DNA of 19,104 nucleotides from Eubacterium sp. UBA3279 (GCA_002361775.1 DETV01000111.1:1-19104), one strand, 5' to 3'; positions 7,271 to 14,742 are shown, numbered from the stretch's first letter. The notes: generated from the sequence alone by a model not told the origin. Numbers and translations are program-made.

Positions 7271-8083
7271 TTAATAGGTTCCCACCCATCGAGCCTGTAC
7301 AACAAATCTGACCTGATCATTTGAAGTACAGGTAGACAAGGTTACAATATAATCCTCTTTACCCATTTCTTTTGCATCCATGTCCACCTTGGATTTTTCC
7401 TGCATCTTTTTCACATACCCGCCAAATTCATCGCTATGCTCACTAAAGAGCGTATAGGTATCGCTATTCACATCTGCATATTGCATGGAAAATATTTCAT
7501 AACGGTATTTTCCTGCCGGTGTACAGATCCACAAATACTTGCTGTCCTTATATTTTTCTTTTTCATACAACTGTTTCAATTTACCGAACATGGAACCATT
7601 TTTCATATTATGGCCGTAAATAATCGTATTACAATCAGAAAAATCTCTGGCATTCGTATAATCTACAAAGATTGACCCTGCATAATTATCTGCCTTTTTA
7701 AATGTCCGGTGAAGATAATAGTCATTATCCTTTCCCTGCACAATGGGATAACTGATCTCATCCAACGCTTCAATCTCCAGCCATCCGATCACATCAGGAT
7801 TAATCTGCTGTAGCTTTTCAAAATCCACATCCGGAGTTTCTATTTCTACCAGTTTCGGGGTAAGCGCTTCTCCCGTTTCGGTTACTTTCTGTTGTTTCAC
7901 CTCCAGCGGCTCAACCGACTTTACCACAGCTTCATGAGCTACCGCCCGGTATTCATCTACTCCTTCTTTATATCCCTTATAAATAGTAAAAAGCTGGTAG
8001 GCGGAAAAACAAAATACGCCTAACGCCAACAAGAATAACAGTTTCCAGAAAAAGCTTCCGCTTTTTTTCTTTTTTGCAGCCAT
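7271..8083 (-). CDS. Class B sortase
   Basis: A 270-residue membrane-anchored transpeptidase that attaches proteins bearing a C-terminal sorting signal to peptidoglycan. A basic N-terminus (KKKK at 4-7) is followed by one transmembrane helix (about 11-33). An extended linker leads to the sortase barrel (about 85-270). The catalytic triad is visible: His 158 in YGHN, Cys 252 in TLSTC and Arg 259 in QVRF. TLSTC and the overall length fit class B. The start is the ATG at 8083, with GGGGAG six bases upstream; an upstream in-frame TTG at 8116 has no such site and lies at the predicted transcription start. No sorting-signal substrate (NPQTN- or LPXTG-like) is encoded in this window, so its target is unknown. 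Confidence 0.92.
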   Translation of the reverse strand: MAAKKKKSGSFFWKLLFLLALGVFCFSAYQLFTIYKGYKEGVDEYRAVAHEAVVKSVEPLEVKQQKVTETGEALTPKLVEIETPDVDFEKLQQINPDVIGWLEIEALDEISYPIVQGKDNDYYLHRTFKKADNYAGSIFVDYTNARDFSDCNTIIYGHNMKNGSMFGKLKQLYEKEKYKDSKYLWICTPAGKYRYEIFSMQYADVNSDTYTLFSEHSDEFGGYVKKMQEKSKVDMDAKEMGKEDYIVTLSTCTSNDQVRFVVQARWVGTY

Positions 8084-8126
8084 ATATTCTCCCCTTTCCC
8101 AAATTTTCACTTCCAAGTTCTTCCAT

Positions 8127-8135
8127 ATTATATCA
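8127..8135 (-). promoter_or_regulatory. Sortase gene promoter (extended -10)
   Basis: TATAAT (8127-8132 on minus) preceded by TG at 8134-8135. No good -35 is seen. The start would be near 8120, about 37 bases before the sortase ATG. Confidence 0.6.
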
Positions 8136-8140
8136 CACTT

Positions 8141-9058
8141 TTACGGAAGCTGCTTTCCTGCCGCCATATATAAGTCATACCATTCTTCTCTTGTTATCAT
8201 AATCTCTGCCGCATGACATATCTGGGTAAGGCGTTCCTTATTTGTTGTCCCCACAATGGTCTGAATTCTTGCAGGATGTCTTAAAATCCATGCCACCGCA
8301 ATCGCATTGTTGGATACGCCATACTTTTCAGCCAACTGATCAATTTTCTTATTCAGTTCCGGAAATTTTTCATTATTCAAAAATACCCCTTCAAACATTC
8401 CATACTGGAAAGGAGACCATGCCTGGATTGTAATTTCTTTCAAACGACAATATTCCAATACGCTTCCATCCCTGTTAGCTCCCGCATCATTATGAACATT
8501 CACATTAATTCCCGAATCAATAATATCGCAATGTGCAATACTGAACTGAAGCTGATCTGCCATGATTTTATTGCCACAATATTTATTCAACAATTCCATC
8601 TGCATGGAATTTTGATTACTGACTCCAAAATACCTTACTTTGCCGGAAGCTTCCAATTTGTCAAATGCTTCTGCCACTTCTTCCGGCTCCATCAGTGTAT
8701 CCGGGCGATGCAGCAGCAAAATATCCAGATATTCCGTGTTCAGTCTCTTCAAACTTTCATCCACAGATTTTAAAATATGTTCTTTAGAAAAATCATAGGA
8801 TATTCCCGGACAAATTCCGCATTTTGTCTGAATAATCATCTTTTCTCTCATAGCCGGATCTGTCGCTTCTCCAAAAATCCGTTCAGATTCTCCCTTGCCG
8901 TAAATATCTGCATGGTCAAAGAAATTTACTCCCTGTTCCATAGCTGTATCCACCAGAGTACGAACTTCTCTCACGCTGTTTAAGCCGGTAATCCTCATAC
9001 ACCCCAGACCAATCACAGGAACCTGCAGCGCAGTTCTTCCGAATTTCATTGTTTTCAT
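8141..9058 (-). CDS. Aldo/keto reductase
   Basis: A 305-residue NADPH-dependent oxidoreductase with a TIM-barrel fold; the substrate cannot be told. The catalytic tetrad is complete: Asp 48 and Tyr 53 (FFDHADIYGKGESE), Lys 79 (TKCG) and His 117 (LLLHRPD). The C-terminal cofactor region includes VGTTNKERL. It resembles the YdhF-like branch of the family, in which the GLGCMR opening is common. The ATG at 9058 has AAAGGA nine bases upstream. Only 33 bases separate it from the terminator of the tRNA-fMet gene, and no clear promoter is visible there. It may therefore depend on readthrough from the tRNA promoter, or on a promoter overlapping the terminator. Confidence 0.92.
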   Translation of the reverse strand: MKTMKFGRTALQVPVIGLGCMRITGLNSVREVRTLVDTAMEQGVNFFDHADIYGKGESERIFGEATDPAMREKMIIQTKCGICPGISYDFSKEHILKSVDESLKRLNTEYLDILLLHRPDTLMEPEEVAEAFDKLEASGKVRYFGVSNQNSMQMELLNKYCGNKIMADQLQFSIAHCDIIDSGINVNVHNDAGANRDGSVLEYCRLKEITIQAWSPFQYGMFEGVFLNNEKFPELNKKIDQLAEKYGVSNNAIAVAWILRHPARIQTIVGTTNKERLTQICHAAEIMITREEWYDLYMAAGKQLP

Positions 9059-9091
9059 ATTATCTCGTCCTTTCTTCCGTTTTTATGGTTT

Positions 9092-9125
9092 AAAAAAGGA
9101 AGCTGACATCTCTTCCAGCTTCCTT
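9092..9125 (-). terminator. Rho-independent terminator after tRNA-fMet
   Basis: On minus, AAGGAAGCTG and CAGCTTCCTT form a 10-bp stem around a 10-base loop, followed by six T. It begins seven bases after the tRNA 3' end. Confidence 0.88.
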
Positions 9126-9131
9126 CATGAG

Positions 9132-9205
<74 letters not shown>

Positions 9206-9216
9206 TTGATATTTAT

Positions 9217-9245
9217 ATTATAATCCTCTTTTTTCTATTTGTCAA
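9217..9245 (-). promoter_or_regulatory. tRNA-fMet promoter, perfect consensus
   Basis: TTGACA (9240-9245), exactly 17 bases, then TATAAT (9217-9222) on minus. Transcription should start near 9210, only a few bases before the mature tRNA. Confidence 0.92.
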
Positions 9246-9318
9246 ATTTTCTTTCCGACAAAATAATGTGTTTTTCTTAAATTTCCCAAAGGATTCTTTT
9301 AATTTTCCTATCCCTTTC

Positions 9319-9347
9319 TTGCGCCCTTTCTTTTCTTATGTTACACT
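9319..9347 (+). promoter_or_regulatory. Possible pfoR promoter
   Basis: TTGCGC (9319-9324), a 17-base spacer and TACACT (9342-9347), with TG one base before the -10. The match is moderate. It lies 51 bases before the pfoR start. Confidence 0.5.
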
Positions 9348-9397
9348 CGTGACAGATTCCATCCGGAACAACTTTTACTTTTGAGGGAGGAAATAAT

Positions 9398-10456
9398 ATG
9401 ATCAAGAAATATCTTCACCGTGTTTTTATCGACGGTCTCAGTGGAATGGCCATGGGGCTTTTTGCCACTTTGATCGTGGGCACTATCATTCAGCAAATTG
9501 GAAATCTGGTAGGCGGCCAACTGGGAAATATGATTTTTCTGGTAGGAAAGGTTGCTGCTGCTGCCACCTGTGCCGGTATTGGCGTAGGCGTTGCCCACAA
9601 ATTTCAGGAAAGCTCTCTTGTCGTACTTTCTGCTGCTACCTGCGGTATGATTGGCGGTTACGCTTCCAAACTGTTAGCCGGAACTATTCTTTCTGAGGGC
9701 GCTATTATCCTTGCCGGTCCCGGAGAGCCTTTAGGCGCTTTTATTGCCGCTTATGTGGGAATCGAAGTAGGACACCTGATTTCCGGTAAAACAAAAATTG
9801 ATATTCTGCTCACCCCATTGATAACTATTGGCGCAGGCTCTGCTGTGGGAATTCTTGTGGGACCCCCCATTTCTTCTTTTATGACCTGGCTGGGCAGCCT
9901 GATCAACTGGGGAACAGAACAGCAGCCATTTCTGATGGGTATTATCGTTTCCGTTCTGATGGGTATGATTCTGACTCTTCCTATCAGTTCTGCTGCCTTA
10001 GGCGTTATTCTGAATTTGTCCGGTCTTGCTGCCGGCGCTGCCACCGTGGGATGTTGCTGTAATATGATAGGATTTGCCGTAGCAAGCTACCGGGAAAATA
10101 AACTGGGCGGTCTTCTTGCTCAGGGAATCGGAACCTCTATGCTTCAGGTTCCCAATATTATGCGCAAACCTGTCATCTGGCTTCCTGCAATTTTGTCCAG
10201 CGCTATTCTCGGACCTGTATCTACCATGTTGTTTCACATGACCAGTAACGCCACCGGCTCAGGTATGGGAACCGCCGGTTTTGTAGGACAGATCATGACC
10301 TGGCAGGTTATGACTCAAGCAGAATCTCCGGTCACTGTTATGATCAAAATCATCCTGATTCAATTTGTTTTGCCAGGTTTGATCACTTTGGGAATTTCTG
10401 AATTTATGAGAAAACACAACTTTATTAAAATGGGGGATATGAAACTGGATATTTAA
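9398..10456 (+). CDS. PfoR-like PTS EIIC-family membrane protein
   Basis: A 352-residue, strongly hydrophobic protein with roughly eight to ten membrane segments and many Gly and Ala residues. It resembles the PTS_EIIC_2 family that includes the PfoR protein of Clostridium perfringens; conserved-looking patches are GPGEPLGA (107-114), KTKIDILLTP (131-140) and LTLPISSAA (192-200). No EIIA or EIIB partner is encoded nearby, so sugar phosphotransfer by a normal PTS is doubtful. PfoR was named as a toxin regulator, but its real activity is unclear and no toxin gene is next to it here. A Cys triplet (219-221) lies in a putative helix. GAGGGAGG lies seven bases before the ATG. The metallophosphoesterase gene follows after 45 bases on the same strand. 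Confidence 0.75.
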   Translation: MIKKYLHRVFIDGLSGMAMGLFATLIVGTIIQQIGNLVGGQLGNMIFLVGKVAAAATCAGIGVGVAHKFQESSLVVLSAATCGMIGGYASKLLAGTILSEGAIILAGPGEPLGAFIAAYVGIEVGHLISGKTKIDILLTPLITIGAGSAVGILVGPPISSFMTWLGSLINWGTEQQPFLMGIIVSVLMGMILTLPISSAALGVILNLSGLAAGAATVGCCCNMIGFAVASYRENKLGGLLAQGIGTSMLQVPNIMRKPVIWLPAILSSAILGPVSTMLFHMTSNATGSGMGTAGFVGQIMTWQVMTQAESPVTVMIKIILIQFVLPGLITLGISEFMRKHNFIKMGDMKLDI

Positions 10457-10501
10457 CGACAACAATGGCTGTCACAAGTTTTTTGGAGGTGTCAAACCAC
10501 T

Positions 10502-11704
10502 ATGATTTTATTTTTGATAATTCCTGTTTACATTCTTCTGAATCTTTATATTTTACATCGGGTACACAAATGGCTTACCGCCTGTTCTGGACATTTTCAT
10601 TCCAAATGGTTTGTAATTCCTTATATTACAGTGTACACATTATTAGCTTTATCTTTACTGTTTGCCTTTTTGCTGCCCTCTTGCGGACTGCAGATTTTTA
10701 TCAAAAAACTAAGCAACTATTGGCTGGGAAGTTTTTTGTACATTTTACTTTTTATCATGATTGCCGATATTCTTCGTATTGTGCTAAAACATATTCCGGG
10801 AAAACTCCACAACTATCTGTTTTCCCGTATCGGCTATATTTTCGTGGGAATTCTTCTTACTTCACTGGTCGTGGGCTTCAGTATTTATGGCTCTTTCCAT
10901 GCAAAGGTAATAAAAGTACATCCTTATGAGGTGACCATCGAAAAATCATGCTCCAACCGGAATGAATTAAAAGTTGTCCTGTTGGCAGATCTGCATCTGG
11001 GATATAATTATGGAAAGCGGGAAATCTCCCGTATGGTAACCAAAGTAAACGCTCAAAATCCTGATTTGGTTCTTATCGCCGGTGACATTTTCGATAATGA
11101 ATACGATGCCGTACAAGATCCGGAAAGAATTGCAGAAAAATTATCCGAAATGAAAAGTACTTATGGAACCTACGGTGTTTTTGGAAATCATGATGTTTCC
11201 GAACGACTGCTGGGAGGATTTTCCGTATCTCTGGATGCAGATGAAGTTCGGGACAGCCGTTTTGATACCTTTGCTGAAAAGGCCAATATTACCATTTTAG
11301 ATGATGAATCCGTATGTATTGACGATGCCTTTTATCTGGTGGGCCGTATGGATGCTTCCAAGCCGGGAGATGGCACGAAGAACCGTATGACGCCCGAAGA
11401 AATCCTGAAAGACCTCGATAAGTCCAAACCGATCCTGGTGATGGAACATCAGCCGAAACAGCTTCAGGAACTGTCTGACGCCGGAGCCGATATGCAGCTT
11501 TGTGGGCATACCCACGATGGCCAGCTTTTCCCCGGTAACTTACTTCTCGGTCTGATATGGGAAAATCCCCGCGGCTATCTTCAAAAAGGAAATCTCCACA
11601 GTATTGTCACTTCCGGAGTAGGCGTCTGGGGGCCTGCCATGCGGACAGGAACCGACAGTGAAATCTGTCTCATCACCATTCATTTTTCTGATACAGAGCA
11701 ATGA
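10502..11704 (+). CDS. Membrane-anchored metallophosphoesterase (YkuE-like)
   Basis: A 400-residue protein with an N-terminal membrane part of about four helices (roughly 1-20, 38-58, 74-95 and 108-130) and a calcineurin-like phosphoesterase domain from about 155. The two-metal site motifs are all present: ADLHLG (Asp 163, His 165), AGDIFD (Asp 195), GNHD (Asn 229, His 230), EHQP (His 316) and GHTHDGQ (His 336, His 338). It probably hydrolyses a phosphoester at the cell surface; relatives act on lipid or cell-envelope phosphates, but the substrate is not shown by sequence. GGAGGTG lies ten bases before the ATG. It is probably cotranscribed with the upstream pfoR-like gene. Confidence 0.9.
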   Translation: MILFLIIPVYILLNLYILHRVHKWLTACSGHFHSKWFVIPYITVYTLLALSLLFAFLLPSCGLQIFIKKLSNYWLGSFLYILLFIMIADILRIVLKHIPGKLHNYLFSRIGYIFVGILLTSLVVGFSIYGSFHAKVIKVHPYEVTIEKSCSNRNELKVVLLADLHLGYNYGKREISRMVTKVNAQNPDLVLIAGDIFDNEYDAVQDPERIAEKLSEMKSTYGTYGVFGNHDVSERLLGGFSVSLDADEVRDSRFDTFAEKANITILDDESVCIDDAFYLVGRMDASKPGDGTKNRMTPEEILKDLDKSKPILVMEHQPKQLQELSDAGADMQLCGHTHDGQLFPGNLLLGLIWENPRGYLQKGNLHSIVTSGVGVWGPAMRTGTDSEICLITIHFSDTEQ

Positions 11705-11721
11705 TTTTAATCACAACATCT

Positions 11722-11766
11722 AAAAAAGGCGTGCCGCTTATAGTTCACTATAAACGATACGCCTTT
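11722..11766. terminator. Terminator between metallophosphoesterase and DAP dehydrogenase
   Basis: Outer arms AAAGGCGT (11725-11732) and ACGCCTTT (11759-11766) plus inner arms TTATAG and CTATAA form one long hairpin with small mismatches. The minus strand has six T after the stem, so it best ends the DAP dehydrogenase gene. The plus side has a shorter T-run. Confidence 0.8.
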
Positions 11767-11783
11767 CTTCAATTCTGATATTT

Positions 11784-12773
11784 TTATAATAAATGCGCTC
11801 TCTGTTCTTCCGGTGTCATGATACTGAGATAGGAAGGCGCCACATCAAATACGGTTTTACATCCTGTCATCCCGTCCTCTTTCATACGCTTCAGCGCTCT
11901 TGCATAGGCCACAAGCACACTGGAGGTAAATTCCGGATTTGATTCCAGTTTCAGAGAGTATTCAATCATCTGATGAGTTTTCTCTCCTTCTCCTGTCATT
12001 CCGCTTCTCATAACAAATCCCCCATGGGGCATTTTATTATGAACCGCATCAAATTCTTCCTCTGTGATAAAATTCACTGTTGTATCATATTCATCAAAAT
12101 AATTTTTCATTGTTTTAATGGATTCTTCTATCTGTTTTCTATCTGCTCCCTCTTCTGCAACCACGTAACATTCTCTCGTATGCTTCTGACGGGTTGTCAA
12201 TTCCGGCTGTGCCCCTGAACGAACCTGTTCCATGGCCTCTTCTACAGGCACCGTATACTGAATTCCTTTCTTTACACCTGCAATCCGGCGAATCGCATCA
12301 GAATGTCCCTGGCTGACTCCCTTGCCCCAGAAAGTATATGTTTTTCCTGAAGGAAGAATAGCTTCCGCATAAATACGATTTAAAGAAAACAAGCCCGGAT
12401 CCCAGCCTACAGAAATCAATCCCAGATGACCGCTTTTTTTGCATACTGCATCCACTGCCGCAAAATGCTGAGGAATCTTTGCATGGGTATCAAAACTGTC
12501 AATCACATTAAAATACTGAGCCAGCTCCGGAGTCTGTTCTGGCAGATCTGTAGCGCTGCCTCCACAAATGATCATAACATCAATCTGCTCTTTCATGGAT
12601 TTTGCTTCATCCAGCCGATACGCCTTTACACCTGGTGTTGCCAAAGTTACACTCTCCGGATCACGACGGGTAAATACTCCCACCAGCTCCATATCTTTAT
12701 TCTGTCGTACAGCCAGTTCCACACCTTTTCCCAGATTACCATAACCGGCAATTCCTATTTTAATTTTTTCCAT
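11784..12773 (-). CDS. ddh: meso-Diaminopimelate dehydrogenase
   Basis: A 329-residue NADPH enzyme that makes meso-diaminopimelate from tetrahydrodipicolinate in one step, bypassing the acyl-blocked branches of lysine and peptidoglycan precursor synthesis. The Rossmann motif GIAGYGNLGKGVE is at 7-19. DSFDTH (92-97), GWDPG (123-127) and GKGVSQGHSD (150-159) match the substrate and cofactor regions of the Ddh family. The length equals the family norm. The frame is open for 22 codons further upstream, but that start would lie before the predicted transcription start. AGGAGG sits nine bases before the ATG at 12773. It is a single-gene unit with a strong promoter and its own terminator. Confidence 0.95.
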   Translation of the reverse strand: MEKIKIGIAGYGNLGKGVELAVRQNKDMELVGVFTRRDPESVTLATPGVKAYRLDEAKSMKEQIDVMIICGGSATDLPEQTPELAQYFNVIDSFDTHAKIPQHFAAVDAVCKKSGHLGLISVGWDPGLFSLNRIYAEAILPSGKTYTFWGKGVSQGHSDAIRRIAGVKKGIQYTVPVEEAMEQVRSGAQPELTTRQKHTRECYVVAEEGADRKQIEESIKTMKNYFDEYDTTVNFITEEEFDAVHNKMPHGGFVMRSGMTGEGEKTHQMIEYSLKLESNPEFTSSVLVAYARALKRMKEDGMTGCKTVFDVAPSYLSIMTPEEQRAHLL

Positions 12774-12807
12774 TATAAATTCCTCCTCGTCTCCATACTC
12801 CAAATGC

Positions 12808-12836
12808 ATCATATCACATTTTTTTTGCAATTTCAA
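12808..12836 (-). promoter_or_regulatory. ddh promoter
   Basis: TTGAAA (12831-12836), a 17-base spacer and TATGAT (12808-12813) on minus, with TG one base before the -10. It starts just past the end of the broken GntR gene. Predicted start near 12801. Confidence 0.85.
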
Positions 12837-12848
12837 CACTTTAGCACA

Positions 12849-13120
12849 TCAAATTATTGTCCCACATTCTATGATTTTCAATTTATCATCAATCCGGTTA
12901 TAATGTTCGTCTATCGCTGCAATCCCCGCATCCCGCTGCCCATTTACAAGGCACTGGTAAATTTTGTTGTGCATTTCATACCACCATTCCTTATTATCTC
13001 TGGCAGCTTTCCTCCAAACTTTATTTGCCTCTCTTCTACCAGTGATTTTATATATTCAATAACCTGATAGTATACCCGGTTCTGTATAGCTTTTTTGTTC
13101 TCTTCTGTCTTCTGTTCCAA
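12849..13120 (-). pseudogene. GntR-family regulator with FCD domain, internally deleted and frameshifted
   Basis: Two fragments of one regulator lie in different frames. The first runs from a TTG start at 13120 (GAGG site just upstream) and shows the beginning of a GntR winged helix: RVYYQVIEYIKSLVEERQIK, then FGGKLP. A normal protein continues with SERELA or similar. Here the frame runs into unrelated residues and stops at 12944, after 58 codons. The second fragment, read in another frame from about 13001 to a TGA at 12849, looks like the last helices of an FCD ligand-binding domain: MHNKIYQCLVNGQRDAGIAA, then IDEHYNRIDDKL. About 130-150 residues, including the DNA-recognition helix and most of the FCD metal site, are missing. 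It starts 14 bases after lrgB, so it was probably the third gene of lrgA-lrgB-regulator. The estimate of missing length rests on typical family size. Confidence 0.8.
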
Positions 13121-13134
13121 TTTTTCTTTCCTCT

Positions 13135-13830
13135 CTATGCAATAAAACCGGAAAATAAAGGTACAATTGCCGCAGTCAAAAGTCCGGCCACTGCAATTGC
13201 CAGACTGCTCATAGCTCCCTCCACTTTTCCCATCTCCATGGCTTTTGCTGTTCCTATTGCATGTGCCGAAGTTCCCAAAGCCAGTCCTCTGGCAATAGGG
13301 TCTTGAATTTTAAATATTTTACAGGTTACTTCTGCTATCACATTTCCCAAAATACCTGTAATTACAATTACAGCCACCGTAATTGTCACAACGCCTCCCA
13401 ATTCTTCTGCTACGCCCATTCCAATTGCAGTGGTAATGGACTTTGGAAGCAGCGTCACATACTGTTCATGATCCAGATGAAACAGTACGGACAAAACCAA
13501 TACGCCCACCAGGCTGGCTAAAACACCGGAAGCAATCCCTGCCGCCACCGCCCGTATATTCTTTTTCAATAACTCCAGTTGTTCATATAACGGAACTGCC
13601 AGAGAAACTGTCGCAGGCGTAAGCAGATAACTGAGATATTTTCCTCCTTCATTGTAATACTCATAATCCACGTCCAGAATAAGTAATATGCCCATGACAC
13701 AGATTACTGCAATCAGCAAAGGATTAAAAATCGCCATCCTGAATTTTTTTCTGAGAAGCAAGCCCAGCTCATATGCCGCCAGACTGATCAGGGCGCCAAA
13801 AAATACAGAATCTGTCAGAAATTCTTTCAT
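13135..13830 (-). CDS. lrgB: LrgB-family membrane protein
   Basis: A 231-residue integral membrane protein of the LrgB/CidB family with about six to seven hydrophobic helices. Family-type motifs are LLTPATVSLAVPLYEQ (about 69-84), PKSITTAIGM (about 128-137) and GTSAHAIGTAKAMEMG (about 185-200). LrgA and LrgB form a paired membrane system linked to autolysis control and, in several Firmicutes, to pyruvate or glycolate-type transport. Its ATG overlaps the lrgA stop by four bases (ATGA), with GAAGGGG before it, so translation is coupled to lrgA. The frame is intact. Confidence 0.92.
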   Translation of the reverse strand: MKEFLTDSVFFGALISLAAYELGLLLRKKFRMAIFNPLLIAVICVMGILLILDVDYEYYNEGGKYLSYLLTPATVSLAVPLYEQLELLKKNIRAVAAGIASGVLASLVGVLVLSVLFHLDHEQYVTLLPKSITTAIGMGVAEELGGVVTITVAVIVITGILGNVIAEVTCKIFKIQDPIARGLALGTSAHAIGTAKAMEMGKVEGAMSSLAIAVAGLLTAAIVPLFSGFIA

Positions 13831-14195
13831 TTTTCCCCTTCATCCTTCCTTTTATTCTTCCTGATCACCGCCTGAGTCACACGGCCTGTTACCACCATCA
13901 CCAAAACTGTAGTGATCACGGTAATCAGAGCCACCGGTATCCAGACTGGCTTTAAAATATCCCATGTTGTCAGAATTCCTACTGCTGCCGGAATAAACAT
14001 TACCGGCATAATCTCAATTAAAAATTCTGCCGCATTTTTTACATGCTCTATCTTGCAAATTCCCAGAATCAATGCAGCCAGAAGCAACACCAACCCATAA
14101 ACACTGGCGGGAATGGGCAAAGGTATCAGCACATGAAGAATCTCTCCCAGAAAAGAAAACAGCAAAATCAAACTGAACTGTTTTAAAATTTTCAT
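13827..14195 (-). CDS. lrgA: LrgA/CidA-family holin-like protein
   Basis: A 122-residue membrane protein with about four helices. The N-terminal half shows the CidA/LrgA pattern (GEILHVLIPLPIPASVYGLV, about 17-36), followed by PVMFIPAAVGIL (about 69-80). The tail is highly charged (RKNKRKDEGEK). Members resemble phage holins and pair with LrgB. The start is the ATG at 14195, with AAGGAG seven bases upstream; the in-frame start at 14213 would overlap the operator and has no such site. It leads the lrgA-lrgB operon. Confidence 0.92.
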   Translation of the reverse strand: MKILKQFSLILLFSFLGEILHVLIPLPIPASVYGLVLLLAALILGICKIEHVKNAAEFLIEIMPVMFIPAAVGILTTWDILKPVWIPVALITVITTVLVMVVTGRVTQAVIRKNKRKDEGEK

Positions 14196-14213
14196 ATATC
14201 TTCTCCTTATCAA

Positions 14214-14226
14214 CTGGTACTACCAG
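14214..14226 (-). promoter_or_regulatory. GntR/FCD-type operator on the lrgAB start site
   Basis: CTGGTA-G-TACCAG on minus is a perfect 13-base palindrome. Its core TGGTnnnACCA is the form bound by FCD-type GntR regulators such as FadR, PdhR and LldR. It lies four to sixteen bases downstream of the -10, covering the predicted transcription start near 14223, so a bound protein would block transcription. The likely cognate regulator is the broken gene at 12849-13120. Confidence 0.75.
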
Positions 14227-14229
14227 CAA

Positions 14230-14258
14230 ATTATACGAGGATGATGTATAAATGTCAA
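14230..14258 (-). promoter_or_regulatory. lrgAB promoter, perfect consensus
   Basis: TTGACA (14253-14258), exactly 17 bases, then TATAAT (14230-14235). Such a perfect promoter is expected to be very strong unless repressed; the palindrome at 14214-14226 follows it directly. Confidence 0.92.
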
Positions 14259-14287
14259 GATAGCTTACGAATAGCCAGAGTAACACT

Positions 14288-14327
14288 AAAAAAGACTATT
14301 CTCACAAACTTCTGTGAAAACAGTCTT
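14288..14327 (-). terminator. Terminator of the small membrane protein gene
   Basis: On minus, the arms at 14313-14327 and 14292-14306 form a stem of about 15 bp (including G-T pairs) with a 6-base loop, followed by six T. It separates this gene from the lrgAB promoter. Confidence 0.88.
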
Positions 14328-14348
14328 CTCCTGTCCTATTCCCTTATT

Positions 14349-14642
14349 CTATTTTTCTCTTACTTCCATCCTCTGTACTCTCTGTCGGGAATGAGTACTA
14401 AACTGATCCAGCAGCCAGTCAACTACAGGAACAAATAAAATCACAAATAATACGGCCACTCCGTTTTCTGCTCCAAATATACCGGTAAAGATACTCACAA
14501 ACACCACGCAAAACGCCACCGTAAGAGCAATTTTCAAACAATATACAGCGATATGTTTTCTCTTTTCCTTCTTGTCTGTACAAGAGCGAATAAACTTTTT
14601 GGAGCCTGCCTGATTTAATTGTAATTCCTGATATACTGTCAT
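14349..14642 (-). CDS. Small two-helix membrane protein, possibly a truncated larger protein
   Basis: A 97-residue protein with two probable membrane helices (about 31-52 and 61-78) and basic ends. I do not recognise its function. The first 60 residues (starting MTVYQELQLNQAGSKKFIRS) recall the N-terminus of larger FUSC-like membrane proteins in Lachnospiraceae, from memory. If so, this copy lacks most of the family length and carries a short charged tail (HSRQRVQRMEVREK). It has a strong terminator, so it may still be expressed. The start is the ATG at 14642: GGGAGG lies seven bases upstream, whereas the longer frame to 14708 has no site and crosses the promoter. Confidence 0.65.
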   Translation of the reverse strand: MTVYQELQLNQAGSKKFIRSCTDKKEKRKHIAVYCLKIALTVAFCVVFVSIFTGIFGAENGVAVLFVILFVPVVDWLLDQFSTHSRQRVQRMEVREK

Positions 14643-14681
14643 AAACATTCCTCCCTGTTTTTTTAGATAGCAAAGAGGTAT

Positions 14682-14708
14682 ATTATAAGAAAAGAACAGA
14701 GAAGTCAA
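14682..14708 (-). promoter_or_regulatory. Possible promoter of the small membrane protein gene
   Basis: TTGACT (14703-14708) and TATAAT (14682-14687) on minus. The hexamers are good but the spacer is only 15 bases, which is short for a main sigma-factor promoter. Confidence 0.55.
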
Positions 14709-14742
14709 TTAAATCTTTATAAAATGATATTTTATGACCAGG

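Noticed and set aside
10465..10929. A 154-codon plus-strand frame at the start of the metallophosphoesterase
   Set aside because: It is out of frame with the motif-bearing protein, which has its own GGAGGTG site and covers the same bases.
12426..13067. A 213-codon plus-strand frame opposite ddh and the GntR remnant
   Set aside because: It is antisense to ddh and has low-complexity hydrophobic and His-rich sequence. The regulator remnant is read on minus.
14719..14735. ATAAAAT/ATTTTAT inverted repeat after the YARHG gene as a terminator
   Set aside because: The stem is A-T only and has no convincing T-run, so I do not call it a terminator.
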